From the NCBI RefSeq assembly GCF_030272615.1, contig NC_081406.1, positions 112,313,783-112,377,782 on the forward strand: DNA of 64,000 nt, written 5' to 3'. Below the pieces are notes generated by a model. It worked only from the letters and a program-made list of their open reading frames with translations. It had not been told where the DNA came from and did no database searches. Shown piece after piece: positions 25,878 through 37,800 of the stretch (positions are counted from its first letter, which is position 1; the number at the start of each line of letters is the position of its first letter). The DNA comes from Cryptomeria japonica. Lineage: Eukaryota > Streptophyta > Pinopsida > Cupressales > Cupressaceae. A program made the position numbers and the translations under genes.

Positions 25878-28800
25878 CTGTTAGAAGCGAAGGAATTTTC
25901 AAACTATAAAATAAAAAGTACAGACTGATTGCGTCGGTGATGATGTAGATGGACTTTAAAGAGCAAATTTAAGAGGAAAAAAACTAAATAGCATATGCCA
26001 TGGTTTCTACATCAACTTTCTCAAAACTAAAGAGTAAAATTCAGAAGCAATAAATTAATTGCAAATGCCTAAATTTCTACATCAACTCTATCAAATTTAT
26101 TCTGTTGAACAATTATCCAAATAAAAAAATCTAGATCCATTGACTCCATTATGATTCAGGGATTATGATGCATGGTTACACCCCAAAGAGAAAGTATAAA
26201 TAAACAAGTTTGTAAAACCCAAAGAAAATTGATCATAAAATAGTTCCTCGTGTCAATAATCCTACCTCATGAGGATAAGTCATTGTCGATGCAATTATTT
26301 TGGATACAGAAGTGGCAACAGCAACATCAACTGGACCAAGCTTGTCTTGGGTAGTCCCACCTACAACAATATAACTATATCATAAGTTTAGGAGAAAAAA
26401 GGGCCCAAACACAAAATGATAAAATTGAATAGTGTGATAGAGGCAAATGCTGTGTAGATTTTGAGGGTGGTATCTAACCTCGACTTGCCAAGTAAACCTT
26501 CATCTTCTCATATACAGGAAATTGGATTGCGACGTGACTTATTCCTGCCAATGCAGGCACAAGTCCACTGTACAGGTAATATAATACATCATTTAAAGAA
26601 AGCAACATTGACCTATGAAGTAGAATAGCATCCAACGAAAGAAGACAAAAAAAAATAAAAAAATTGCAAACAGACCTATACAAACCCCGGATTCCTTCTT
26701 CTCGAGCAATTCTACTCAGAGCAGAAAGTGTACCCTTGTATGGAACTACTTCAGGCCTCATTCCTTGGGTCTGCAGAAGCCTCAGTTAATCATGAACTTT
26801 GAAGCAAGTTTAGCCAGAATAGTGTTTTGAATAAGCACAAAATTCATATTAATTGTTTTTCCATGTTGTGTTACTATACAACACTTGGCAATTTAACAAA
26901 TATATAAGATAAACCAAGACATTGTGCAAACAGTTAAAAATCCCTACATGAAGGATATTTGAAAGAAAGTAATAGATGAGATGCAATAACTAAACAAATT
27001 ACAATATGTATACTCATAGTGCAACAAGCTACCTTCATCATAGAATCCTTCCTCAATCTCATAATATACAATTTTCCTGCCAGTTCCAGGAATTATTAAT
27101 GCTTACTACACAACCTTCAGTTATCATTGAGTCATTTAGAGTTCAGGCTGAGATCAAGTACTGGAAGGCATCCCTTGTCTTGACAATCAAGCATACTTGT
27201 CAACCCAAATAATCATCATTCTGAAAAGGACAATTTTGATTTGGAACATTGACTCCCTGGTTCTTCTGTTTTGGTATTGTACAAGACGACAGATTGTGTA
27301 ATGTCTCCTTCTTAGTGATGATGCATTCAATGGTCCATTGGCCTATTTTGGTATTGTACAAGAGGACAGATTGTGTAATGTCCCCTTCTTAGTGATGATG
27401 CATTCAATGGTCCATTGGCCTATTCCGGACACCTGTAGGCTATGTGGAAAGGAGAATTAGGGTTTCCAACTTTTGTGGAGTTTTGCACAAGCTTGTTAGG
27501 GTTAGTCAGAAGGGAACTCCAGTGTGGCATAACATGCGGTTGACTCTTTGGTGAAATGTGAATTTACTATTTTTTAGTAAGTTAGGGTTTGGCTGTCTGG
27601 ATGGTGCAATTTTACTGAGCTTTTCAAGCTCTTTCTCTGGGTGCGAAGATCATGATTTTCGGAGCAGTATTTCATGACTTACTATTTTTAGTAAGTGGCA
27701 GTTTGGGCATTTCTATTTTTGGCAGTCTTGGATATGGTCCTGATCCAACGCAGTTCCAGTGGGGTCTTCATTGCTCAGATTCATCCTTGATTTTGTGATA
27801 ATCAGTATTGGAGTTATAAGTTATTTAATTAAATCTTATTTCCTTATCCTAAGCTTTAATATTTAATTATTTTATTACTGATTATTGATATTGGGAATTG
27901 TAATATTCCCACTATTTTTTTTTTGTTTTTTCAGAGCAATATCACAATCATCAATCACCTGTTAGGGTTAGAATAATGAAAACCATACAACTGGAAGGAA
28001 CCCTACACTTTCTGATCACCGAGAGCCCAGACTGGGAGGGTGAGAGCATACGGTAGCAAGGATTGTTAGAGATAAACTGCTCAATTGCTGAAATACAATA
28101 ACAGGCAGCAAGCCAGCCCCATACGCTTATCCAACGGGAAAGTAAGGAACTTGGCGGTAAACCAGCCAAGAGAACAACACTACAAACACAAATCACTCTA
28201 CAACAATATTTCCGCAAGAGGACTGAATTACGAAACTACTCAACTCAATCGCTTATGCAGCGGGAGGATCATTACAACCAATATCGCTCCACCACTTATG
28301 TAGCAGGAGGACTGAATTACAAATTATCAGATATAGGCGGCAAGCCGGCCTCTTCCACTTTTCAACAAGATATGAAGATTACAATCCAGAACAGTTAGTA
28401 GTACTACTAATTGACCTTACAATAGAGAGGAAAGTGAAAGTAGAAGTATATTGCTGAACACAAGAGATAATGATCATCAAACTAATTCAACACAAAAACA
28501 GCAGGCTGGAAATGCATAACCAGCAACCCATAAACTCACTAAATTGCTCATATCTCACTCAAATCTCCTTCAATTCACTCCAAATCACTCCCAAACCAAC
28601 ACTAGACAAGCAACGACTAATAACAATAAAAAATAGAGCTACCTAACACTTCAAAACACCCTGCACGCATCTCAATGCACTCACCAAAACCCAGGCCTAG
28701 CTAGGATATTTCGATTTGCAATATAAAATTCAAAACTCAGAATATGGTGCTACAAACTTACAAGATGTATCGCCAACAGCAAAAAGAAGGTTAGAGCCAG

Positions 28801-31800
28801 TACCCAAAATGATCAGCTGCTCAGGCAGGGAGGTATGATCGAAAACTTGCTTCAGCCACAAGGAAACCAGCAACTCCAGAAATCACTCCACACTTAGAAA
28901 ATACTGAAATATGCACTGAAATGTCACAGAATACACCACACAACTAGGTATTATATCTCAAGTACGAAACTGGAAACACTATGGAGCCGCACTCTGAAGC
29001 TTCAAAGTTCATACGCCAATCCAACAACATAACGATGCAATTTTTCAAGATACCCAAAATGAGAGCCCAAGGCTCATATTTATAACTCCAAGCTCCCCCA
29101 AATTCAAATGTAAATGGCACCCAAACTCAACTCAAACTCCCTTCATTTCATTTCATTTCAAGTCTCCTCCCAACATGGCGTCCACTTCCCCTCTTCCTAG
29201 GCAAAGTTCGAACTTTGCCTTTGGTGGCGTTTTTTGGCAATATAAAAATTATAAAACAAGAGATGTTTTATCCTTCCAGATTGCCACCAAATAATATGCC
29301 ATTTGACTTAGGAAAACAACAGATGGATATTAGATAATTATTTTTCCCTAAGTTATCCTCAATACATTTAATTTGTAAATACAAATATTTAAATATTAAA
29401 CCTTAGACAAGGAACTAATATTTAATTAAATCACTTATGACTTCCATACTGATCATCAACAAAACCAGGATGAAGCGGAGTAAAGAAGACCATAGAACTA
29501 CTGCAGGATCAGGACCCTGTCCACTGCCAAAAATAGAAATGCTCCATACTGCCACTTACTAAAAATAGTAAGTCATGAATTACTACTCCAAAAAGCATGA
29601 TCTTCGTACCCAGTGACAAAGCATAGAAAGCTTAGTAAGACAACATCATCCAAACAACCAACCCCTAACTTACTAAAAATAGTAAGTTCTCGCTTCACCA
29701 ACGTTTGAAACCCTAATTCTTCATTCCACATAGCCTACGAGTCTCTGGAATAGGCCAATGGACCAATGAAAGCACATCATTGAGAAGGGGACATTATGGT
29801 CCGCCCTCCCCAAAATTGCTTGTCCTCAAGCAACTGTAAGGCTGGATGCAGTAAAATCTCCTCATTTTCCCACGTAGCATCCTCTGTTGGCAAATTCTTC
29901 CACTTGATCATGTATTCCTTGATCACCCTTCCCTTCTCAAAGAACGTTCCCTGAAATCAAGGATAGCTTCAAGAATCAAAACTAGCTCTCCCTCCTCATC
30001 AAGCAGAGGTAACTCAGCCGAAGCAACAACATTATGTTCAAGAGTCTTCTTAAGGCGAGACACATGAAATACATTATGAATCCTGCTGCTCGCCGATAGT
30101 TCCAACCATATGCCACTTCTCCAATCCTCATGTTGACTTTGAAAGGCCCATAGAATCGTGGTTTCAATTTCTCCACTCCACTCTTCTTGAGAGTAGACTG
30201 TCTGTAGGGTTGGAGCCTCAAATAAACCATGTCGCCCACCTCAAAGGTGCGCTCAATTCGTTGCTGATCAGCATACAAGCTTTGCTGATTTTGCGCATGT
30301 TGGAGATTGTCCCTCACAATCCTCAAAATATCTTGACTCTGTTGCATCATATCCTTTGCCTGAGGGGTTCTCCTATCACCAAATACCAAGTCAGCGAAGC
30401 TAGGAGCTTCATAACCATATAGTGCCATGAATGGTGACATCCAGATGGACATGTGATAGGAGGAGTTGTAGCAATACTCTCCTAGGTGAAGCCATCTCAC
30501 CCATGTATTTTGCTGCTCTGAAACAGTTTCTAAGATATCCTTCCAACCACTTATTCACTATCTCGGTCTACCCATCAGTTTGTGGGTGATAACTTGTGCT
30601 TGGAGTGAGCATAGTACCACATAATCTGAAAATCTCCTGCCAAAAAGCACTTAGGAACTTGTTGTCCCTATCACTCACAATGTTCTTCGGTAACCAATGT
30701 AACTTGAACACCTCCCGAAAGAACACTTCAACAACTTGAGCTGTTGTAAAAGAACTAGTGATGGCGAAAAAGTGAGCAAACTTAGTCTATCCACCACCAT
30801 ATAAATGCTATCCTTCCCCTGAGCCCGTGGCAACCTGTTGAGGTGTATTTTGTACACGACCAAACACAGAATAAAATACCTAGAGGTATCTTATCCTCTC
30901 TTGAGTAAAGTTTCTGAATGCTGAAGATATCGCAAAAAGGATCAATCGGTGAAACTTCAAGGTTCTGTTATGTAGGTTCTCTACTCGTGGATAAGCTCTT
31001 CGTGGTATGATGTGATTTGCTGGAATCACAAGGAGACTTACACTCGATGACCTGAACGTTTGATTTGCTGGAATCACAAGTCCTATTTACTAACTGGAAA
31101 ACAAACTGTAGTCACATAAATCTGTCCACTTAATTAAATGAATACTTAGTATTTATTTGATTATTTAACCATCAATTAATAATTAATTAAATTAATATTT
31201 AATTAATTCATTTTAACCCTTTTCTCCTATTAATTAAATAAATTATTCAATTTATTTGATTTAATTCACTTAACCAAATTCATACCATTAATTAAATAAA
31301 TAAATCATATTTGTTTAATTAAATCTTCTCTCACATTTAAATAAATTAATATTTATTTAAATCCCCCAAAATCCCACCTCTCACATTTAAATAAATAAAT
31401 CATTTATTTAAATCACCTTTATCCTCCACCCACTTGTATTTTTCTACAAAAGCAAGTTGCACAATTATTTTAAATAAATAATTTATTTAAATCACCTTTA
31501 TCCTCCACCCACTTGTATTTTCCTACAAAAGCAAGTTGCACAACTATTTTAAATAAATTATTTATTTAAAATCCTATTTATCCTCACCCACTTGAAACCT
31601 TTAATGGTTTCCCTTAAAGTATTCAAACTTGATGGCTTTAAAGTCTTCAAACTTGATGGCTTCCTTCTATAGTCTTCTTAAGACTTTAATGGTTTTCCTT
31701 AAAGTCTTCAAGCATTTTAATGCTTTATCTTCCTTTTTCTCATTTAAATAAATTAATATTTATTTGAATATTTATCCAAATACAACTTGCACACATTTAT

Positions 31801-34800
31801 TGAAATAAATGAATTTTTATTTTAATAAAATCCTATTTTCCCTCACCCACCAAATCTACTTGCAAAATCTAATTCCCTTCTAGATTCTTCTAACCCCTTC
31901 CTAATTAACTTAATCCATCCCCTAATTATTGTCACATTCCTAAGCAAAATGGAGTCACTTCTCAAAGCCTAAAAGTCTTGGATAACCTTTGAAAGCTTCC
32001 AACCTTCAACCACTAAATGGCTCAAAGTCTTTGATAACCATTGAAGGCTTTCAACCTTCAACCACTTAATCCCCAAAGTCTCCAATAACCATTAATGGTT
32101 ACCTCAAACCCTCCCACATGGTTAAAACATTTGTTTTGACTCAACCTCTACCCAACCCAAGGGTCTCATCAAGCCTTTAATGCTTTGACCATGATTATCT
32201 CTTAATCATTTGCACAAAGGTTTATCCTTGCATTAACTCCTAATCCAGTGGGTAATCCTAATTTAGGCTTGACCCTTACCTTCTAGATAACCATGAGGTC
32301 TCCTCAGGCATTTAATGCCTCCAACCTCTTCTTTCAACCCAATCTTATGTTGACACTTGTCACCATTTCATTGGTGCAAATTGTGCACATGGATCCCCAA
32401 CTTTCAAGCTTGACCCTTGATTAAACCTTTCAATCCTGGCCATCCATTGCTCCATTTTTCCTATAAATAGAGCCCATTCCTTCATAATCCAGATCCTGAA
32501 AACTTGTATGCATTTAGGCTATAGACATTTTTAGAGAGCATTTAGCATAGCATAACTAAAATCTTGTCTTTTTGGTACAATCAATCATTTTAGCATCAAT
32601 AGCATAGCATTTAGCTTTTTATTTCATATTTGAAGCTTAATATTAAATCTCAATCCTCCATAAGCATCCATAGTGCAAAAAGCTGCTGAGAGCTACACTC
32701 ATTTGGGACTTGGAGAGGAGAGGAACAAGGGAGGAGCAACTATGAGCATCTTGATTAGCTATTTTATTCTATGTTTATATGCTTTCTATTTCATGCTTAA
32801 TATCTCTCTTGATATGCCTGTTTAGGATAATCTTTTGTTGCTAACACTAACGTTTGTTTCTTGTGCTCTTGTGTGTGTTGCCATCAAACAGATTTTCTAA
32901 TCCTTTTTGCAGAGCATCACAAACAAATGGCAAAAGATGCAGGGTTCAAGAAGTCTACTCTACTACCTAGAATGCGAGAAGATGGATGAACGACTAGGTG
33001 GAGTCCTACTGGGTTGAGTCTCACCATCAGGCTTGAACAATCCGACATCAACTCAGTGCGATCTTCTAAGGGATGCTTCCAATACGTTCAAATCGTACAC
33101 CATCAGACACTGATCACCATTCAAGATAATGCATGAACAATAGATGTGTAACGACTTAAGATTAAGCTCATTTTATGCTAGTTGACCACGCAGGGCGCAC
33201 TTACAATCAGTAAGAGGCTAGTGGTATGGACTAGACGGATTCCACACAGGTGCATTCAACAATTTCCTTCATTCAATCTAATTATTTACCATCTACAATG
33301 AAGATTCAACAAGAGACCATGCATATTGTAACGAAACAACACACTTCACCATAACTTCAATGAAAATGGAGTTTGTTTACAATCACTGGCAACAATTTCT
33401 TGCCTTTTCCTCCTAATTTACTCTAATTGCTATTCTATCAGCTGACTATTCACTATTAGCTAACTATTCATCTACTATCAACTATTGACTAACTATTAGC
33501 CTTTACAAATGAGGAGCCAGGGCTTATATAGTGCCCACAATACAATTCAATGGCTCAGATCAATTTGAGATGAATGGCCGAGATTTTACAATAAAAACCC
33601 TAATTAGGGTTTGTTACAACAAACTCAATTCTGACCAATGAAATAATTGCATTATTTGGACACATGTATTCTCTGGAATCTTCGACCAATGGATAACCGG
33701 GGTAGGTACATCGAAGTTTGTGCCATCCCAATGAGTTAGGTACATTGAATCTGGACACGCTGAGGTGGACCAATCCGACTGGAGGAGTGATGACTGGGAT
33801 GCCACCTTGTCTGACACTTGTAACTTGGTAGATGCTCAATTTGATGACGCTGAGAAGATAATTTTAATTAACTCTTCTTGAAACTATCTGCTTCTCCAAC
33901 AGACCCTTGCTTTAACCTCCTTTGTCTTTGATGTGCAGGATGGATAGTGCACCTTTCCTTGAAATCCTGGACTGGAAGAGGTCGTCCTTGATGATACTGG
34001 ACTGGAGAAGGTTGTCCTTGATGATGCTGGACTGGAGGAGGTTGTCCTTGATGATGCTGGACTAGAGGAGGTCGTCCTTGATTTGGCCTGGTCTTCTTTC
34101 GTCTACAAGACAAAACATAAGATGATTAAGGACACATAATATATTTATTCTAACATAGCATTTTATACCTTAAATCATCAACAAGAAGACATCAAAATGA
34201 AGTTTGCTCAAGATTCTTTCCAGGGACAGGCTCTATAAGAATTTCGCCCTGGACCCTTTGGAAGGGTCAGGAGCAAAATTTGCTATTTTGCCCAATTTAG
34301 ACCTCTCTTCAACATTATTTCACAATTAGCTCCTCACCTGGCCCCAACAAGGTGAAAAATAGTAGTTTCAAAGGATTTCGCCCTAGACCCTTTGGAAAGG
34401 TCAGGAGCGATTTCCTTGATTTTACCTTAATTGTCTCATTTCTTACACCAAAATCCTCTTAAAGGTGTGCATATGCTTGTTTTGGCTTAACAAAGCCTAG
34501 GAATTCAACTTTTTAGCTTCTCATATGGGAAAATTAGGTGATAATGGGAATTTCGCTCTGGACCCTTTGGAAGGGTTAGGAGCAAAATTCACTTTTTGCT
34601 TGCCTATCCACACCCAATTTCATTTTCTTCACTTCACTTCATCTGGACTCCCTCACATTGAATCCACTTCCCAACTTGGCATCATTGGTTTGATCTTCAC
34701 AAGGCCTAAAAAGTCAAATTCGCTCAAAAACCTAGCCAGGGACAGGACCTATCCAGAATTTTGCTCTGGACCCTTCGGAAGGGTCAGGAGCAGATTCCAA

Positions 34801-37800
34801 TTTTGGCTCAAAATTTGCATCTTTGGTGATCAAACATCTTTCCAAGGCATTCCAAATAGCTTCTATCACCCTAGTCCAGGCCTGACTTAGCACAAAATTT
34901 GGAGAAAAGGATGGTTTTAGTGTTTTTCGCTCTGGACCCTTTGGAAGGGTTAGGAGCAAATTTCTTGTTTTGAGCTCATTTCTTCATATTTGATGACTCT
35001 TGGCAATTCAAGGACATGCCTAAGGACACCTCTAATCTTGACCCACACTAGACTTGGCATAAATTTGGGGGAAAAGATAGGTTTTGCACAATTTTGCTCT
35101 AGACCCTTTGGAAGGGTCAGAAGCGAATTTCTTCCTCTAGCCCAAAATCATCATTTTTGGAGACAAAAATCCATTCAAGGGCAATCTCAAGGGATTCTAT
35201 CATCTTTGTCTAGGCCCGGCTTGGCACAAATGTGAAAGGAATAGGTGGATTTTAGAATTTCACTCTGGACCCTTTGGAAGGGCCAGGAGCGAAATTCACT
35301 ATTTGGCTCAAAATCCTTCACTTTTCAATGCTTTCAAACATTTCCAATGGCAAAAGATGTCCATCCTTCCTTTCAAGATGCCTTGCAAATCAAAATTTGG
35401 TCAAACTAGGGAGGAAATGAGTCTTAGGAGGATTTTCGCTCTGGACCCTTTGGAAGGATCAGGAGCGAAAATCTTAGTTTAGGCTTGATCACTCACTTTT
35501 CAAACTTCAAACCACCTCAAGAAGCAAACTCAGATCATTTTCCACCTAAGGAACAAGGATTGATGCCCAAATCAAGTAGCAAATGAGGTTTATCGTGAAT
35601 TTCGCTCTGGACCCTTTGGAAGGGTCAGGAGCGAAATTCTCTTTTAGGCTAAAATCTTGATCTTCCAAAGCATCCCACTCCCTCTTAGGGCAAGAACATA
35701 CTAATTCCTTCTCCATCATGCCAAAGCTTAGCCAAAATAAGGAAGAAAATAAGAGCTACAAAGATTTTCGCTCTGGACCCTTTGGAAGGGTCAGGAGCGA
35801 AAATCATGTTTTGGGTTTGATCCTTGACTTTTCCAACTCTCATCCTCTTTGGGAGGCAAACATAGATCCCTCTCCTTTCATTTCCACCTTGGTCCTGACT
35901 CTGGCTAAAGGAAAAATGAGTGTTTTCAAGAATTTCGCTCTAGACCCTTTGGAAGGGTCAGGAGCGAAATTCACCCTTTAGGCTAGAATACTTCATTCTT
36001 TTCACCTTTACTCATCTCCTAAGGCTGGAACATGTCAAAACACCTCTATACATGCCTAAGGAACTATGAAATTTACCTTGATAAGTGAGAAATTGAGGTT
36101 TAAGGGGATTTTCGCTCTGGACCCTTTGGAAGGGTCAGGAGCGAAATTCCCAATCTTGGCCAAGATCCTTCACATTTTCACATCCCATCACCTCAAAACT
36201 AGAACATTGGTCTAAACAAGGGAGAAAATGAGGTGTTTTCAAGAATTTCGCTCTAGACCCTTTGGAAGGGTCAGGAGCGAAATTCACCCTTTAGGCTAAT
36301 TTCAATCATTTTGTCACCTCAAATCTCCTCTCAAAGACAAATGTGCATCAAAACCTTCCCATCACGCCCCAGAAGTCAACAAACTTGGTCAATTCAAAGA
36401 GCAAAGTGGAGAAAATGAATTTCGCTCTGGACCCTTTGGAAGGGTCAGGAGCGAAAATCATCCTTGGGCTCAAATCCTGGCTTCATTTTCAAATTTTCTC
36501 ATTCAAACAAGCGTTTTTACCTTCATTCAAGCCTGGGAATGCATTAGTTCTAGGTTTTGGTCAAAGTAGAATTTCTTATGGAGAATTTCGCTCTGGACCC
36601 TTTGGGAGGGTCAGGAGCGAAATTCGCTTTGGACCCTTTGGAAGGGTTAGGAGCGAAATTTGACATTTTGGTCTCTCCGTCAGGATCATTTTATGGAATA
36701 TAACATTATACTTTAAGTTATATTCCATATATACTGTCAGGATGTTTGAGAGTGGTTTTGGACCTCCAGGAGTTATATTGCAAAATTTAGTTTTTGGAGG
36801 ATTCTTCAGTTTTCCAAACTTAGTCAAATTTCAGGATCAGGAAGACATTCTAGACAGCCAAATTTCAGGGCTTTTGAAGATCGGGTGACATTCCAGACTT
36901 CATCATTCACCAACTTGACCTAGCTAAGACCTTTAAGGATGATACTTGCTTACCAAGCAAGACACAATTAGCAACAAGAGCAAAACCAAGCCCTAAGAAA
37001 GACTCTCAAAGAAACCCTAATTCTGGGGCCCCGTGGACTCACCTTGTCTCAAGCAAAGCTTGCTATCCAGTGATCCCCCTGACAACACTCATCACGCAAA
37101 GGCTAACAAACAAAACCCTAAAAGACCTAGAAAGCAAACCCTAGAAAGCCAAAAAAGAAGGGGTCCCCATTTGCAATGGGGCGATGTGTGAATACGTCAC
37201 AACACAACCCAGTGATGAAGTCCATGGATATACTTTCCCATTTTTGATCGGGAATGGGCAAGGGTTGTAACAAACCAGCTGGCAATGTGTGTTCATCTTT
37301 GTTTCTTTGGCATGTATGACACTCCTTGATGTACCTCAAGACATCATTTTGAAGTCCCTTCCAAGAAAACCTCTCTCGGATCTGCCTGTATGTCTTGAAG
37401 TAACCTTGGTGACCAGCAAGGGGAATGTCATGGAAAGTCTTCAAAATCTTCTCCTTCAGCTTATATTCAGCCACAATGAAGATCCTTCCTTTGTATAGAA
37501 TCAACCCCTCAACCAATTTGTACTTTTCATCAAAAGTACCCTCTATAATGCTGGTTGCAAACTGATTTTTGGCATAATCAGCAAGCAACAACTCCCTCCA
37601 ATCAGCAGTAAGCTCGCACAATGAGCTCAAATGGGGCCTTCTAGACAAGTCATCAGCCACAATGTTATTCTTCCCTTTGACGTAGTCTATATCAAATTCG
37701 TAAGCCTGTAGCTTACTCACCCACTTCTGTTGCCTTTTGTTCAAGATCTTTCTGATGCATGAAGCGTTTAAGACTATTATGATCAGTCTTAACAACGAAC

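Larger units (their letters stand above)
30836..37204 (-). mobile_element. Solo LTR B with target duplication CAACC, itself split by LTR A2
   Basis: The segment opens on the minus strand with TGTTGTGACGTATTCACACA at 37204 and closes with CACCTCAACA at 30836. The perfect duplication CAACC flanks it (30831-30835 and 37205-37209). Deleting it with one CAACC restores the integrase reading frame of C exactly (DFITGL joined to [10 protein letters not shown]). Without LTR A2 it would be about 4.6 kb, very long for an LTR. A minus-strand TATA box (33525-33531, GCACTATATAAGCCC) puts the region 33540-37204 in U3, including the hairpin array. No interior or partner LTR is present. Confidence 0.8.

Noticed and set aside
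26580-26675. Coding continuation [16 protein letters not shown] in the carrier gene
   Set aside because: It is the 108-base intron left open in frame. Family alignment requires [12 protein letters not shown], which the GT-AG splice gives.
34239-36661. CRISPR-like array (regular palindromic repeats with spacers)
   Set aside because: The host is a plant nuclear genome, spacers are long and related to one another, and there are no cas genes. The array is inside an LTR.
34525-36663. Plus-strand frames with repeated [10 protein letters not shown] or [11 protein letters not shown] motifs
   Set aside because: Readings of the hairpin repeat in different frames. The motif changes frame between copies, which a real repeat protein would not do.
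30836-37204. Head-to-head composite of two LTRs forming one insertion
   Set aside because: First suspected because TATA boxes face each other, but the TGTAG start, the similarity to solo LTR A1 and the CAAAC flanks show that A2 is a separate nested insertion within LTR B.
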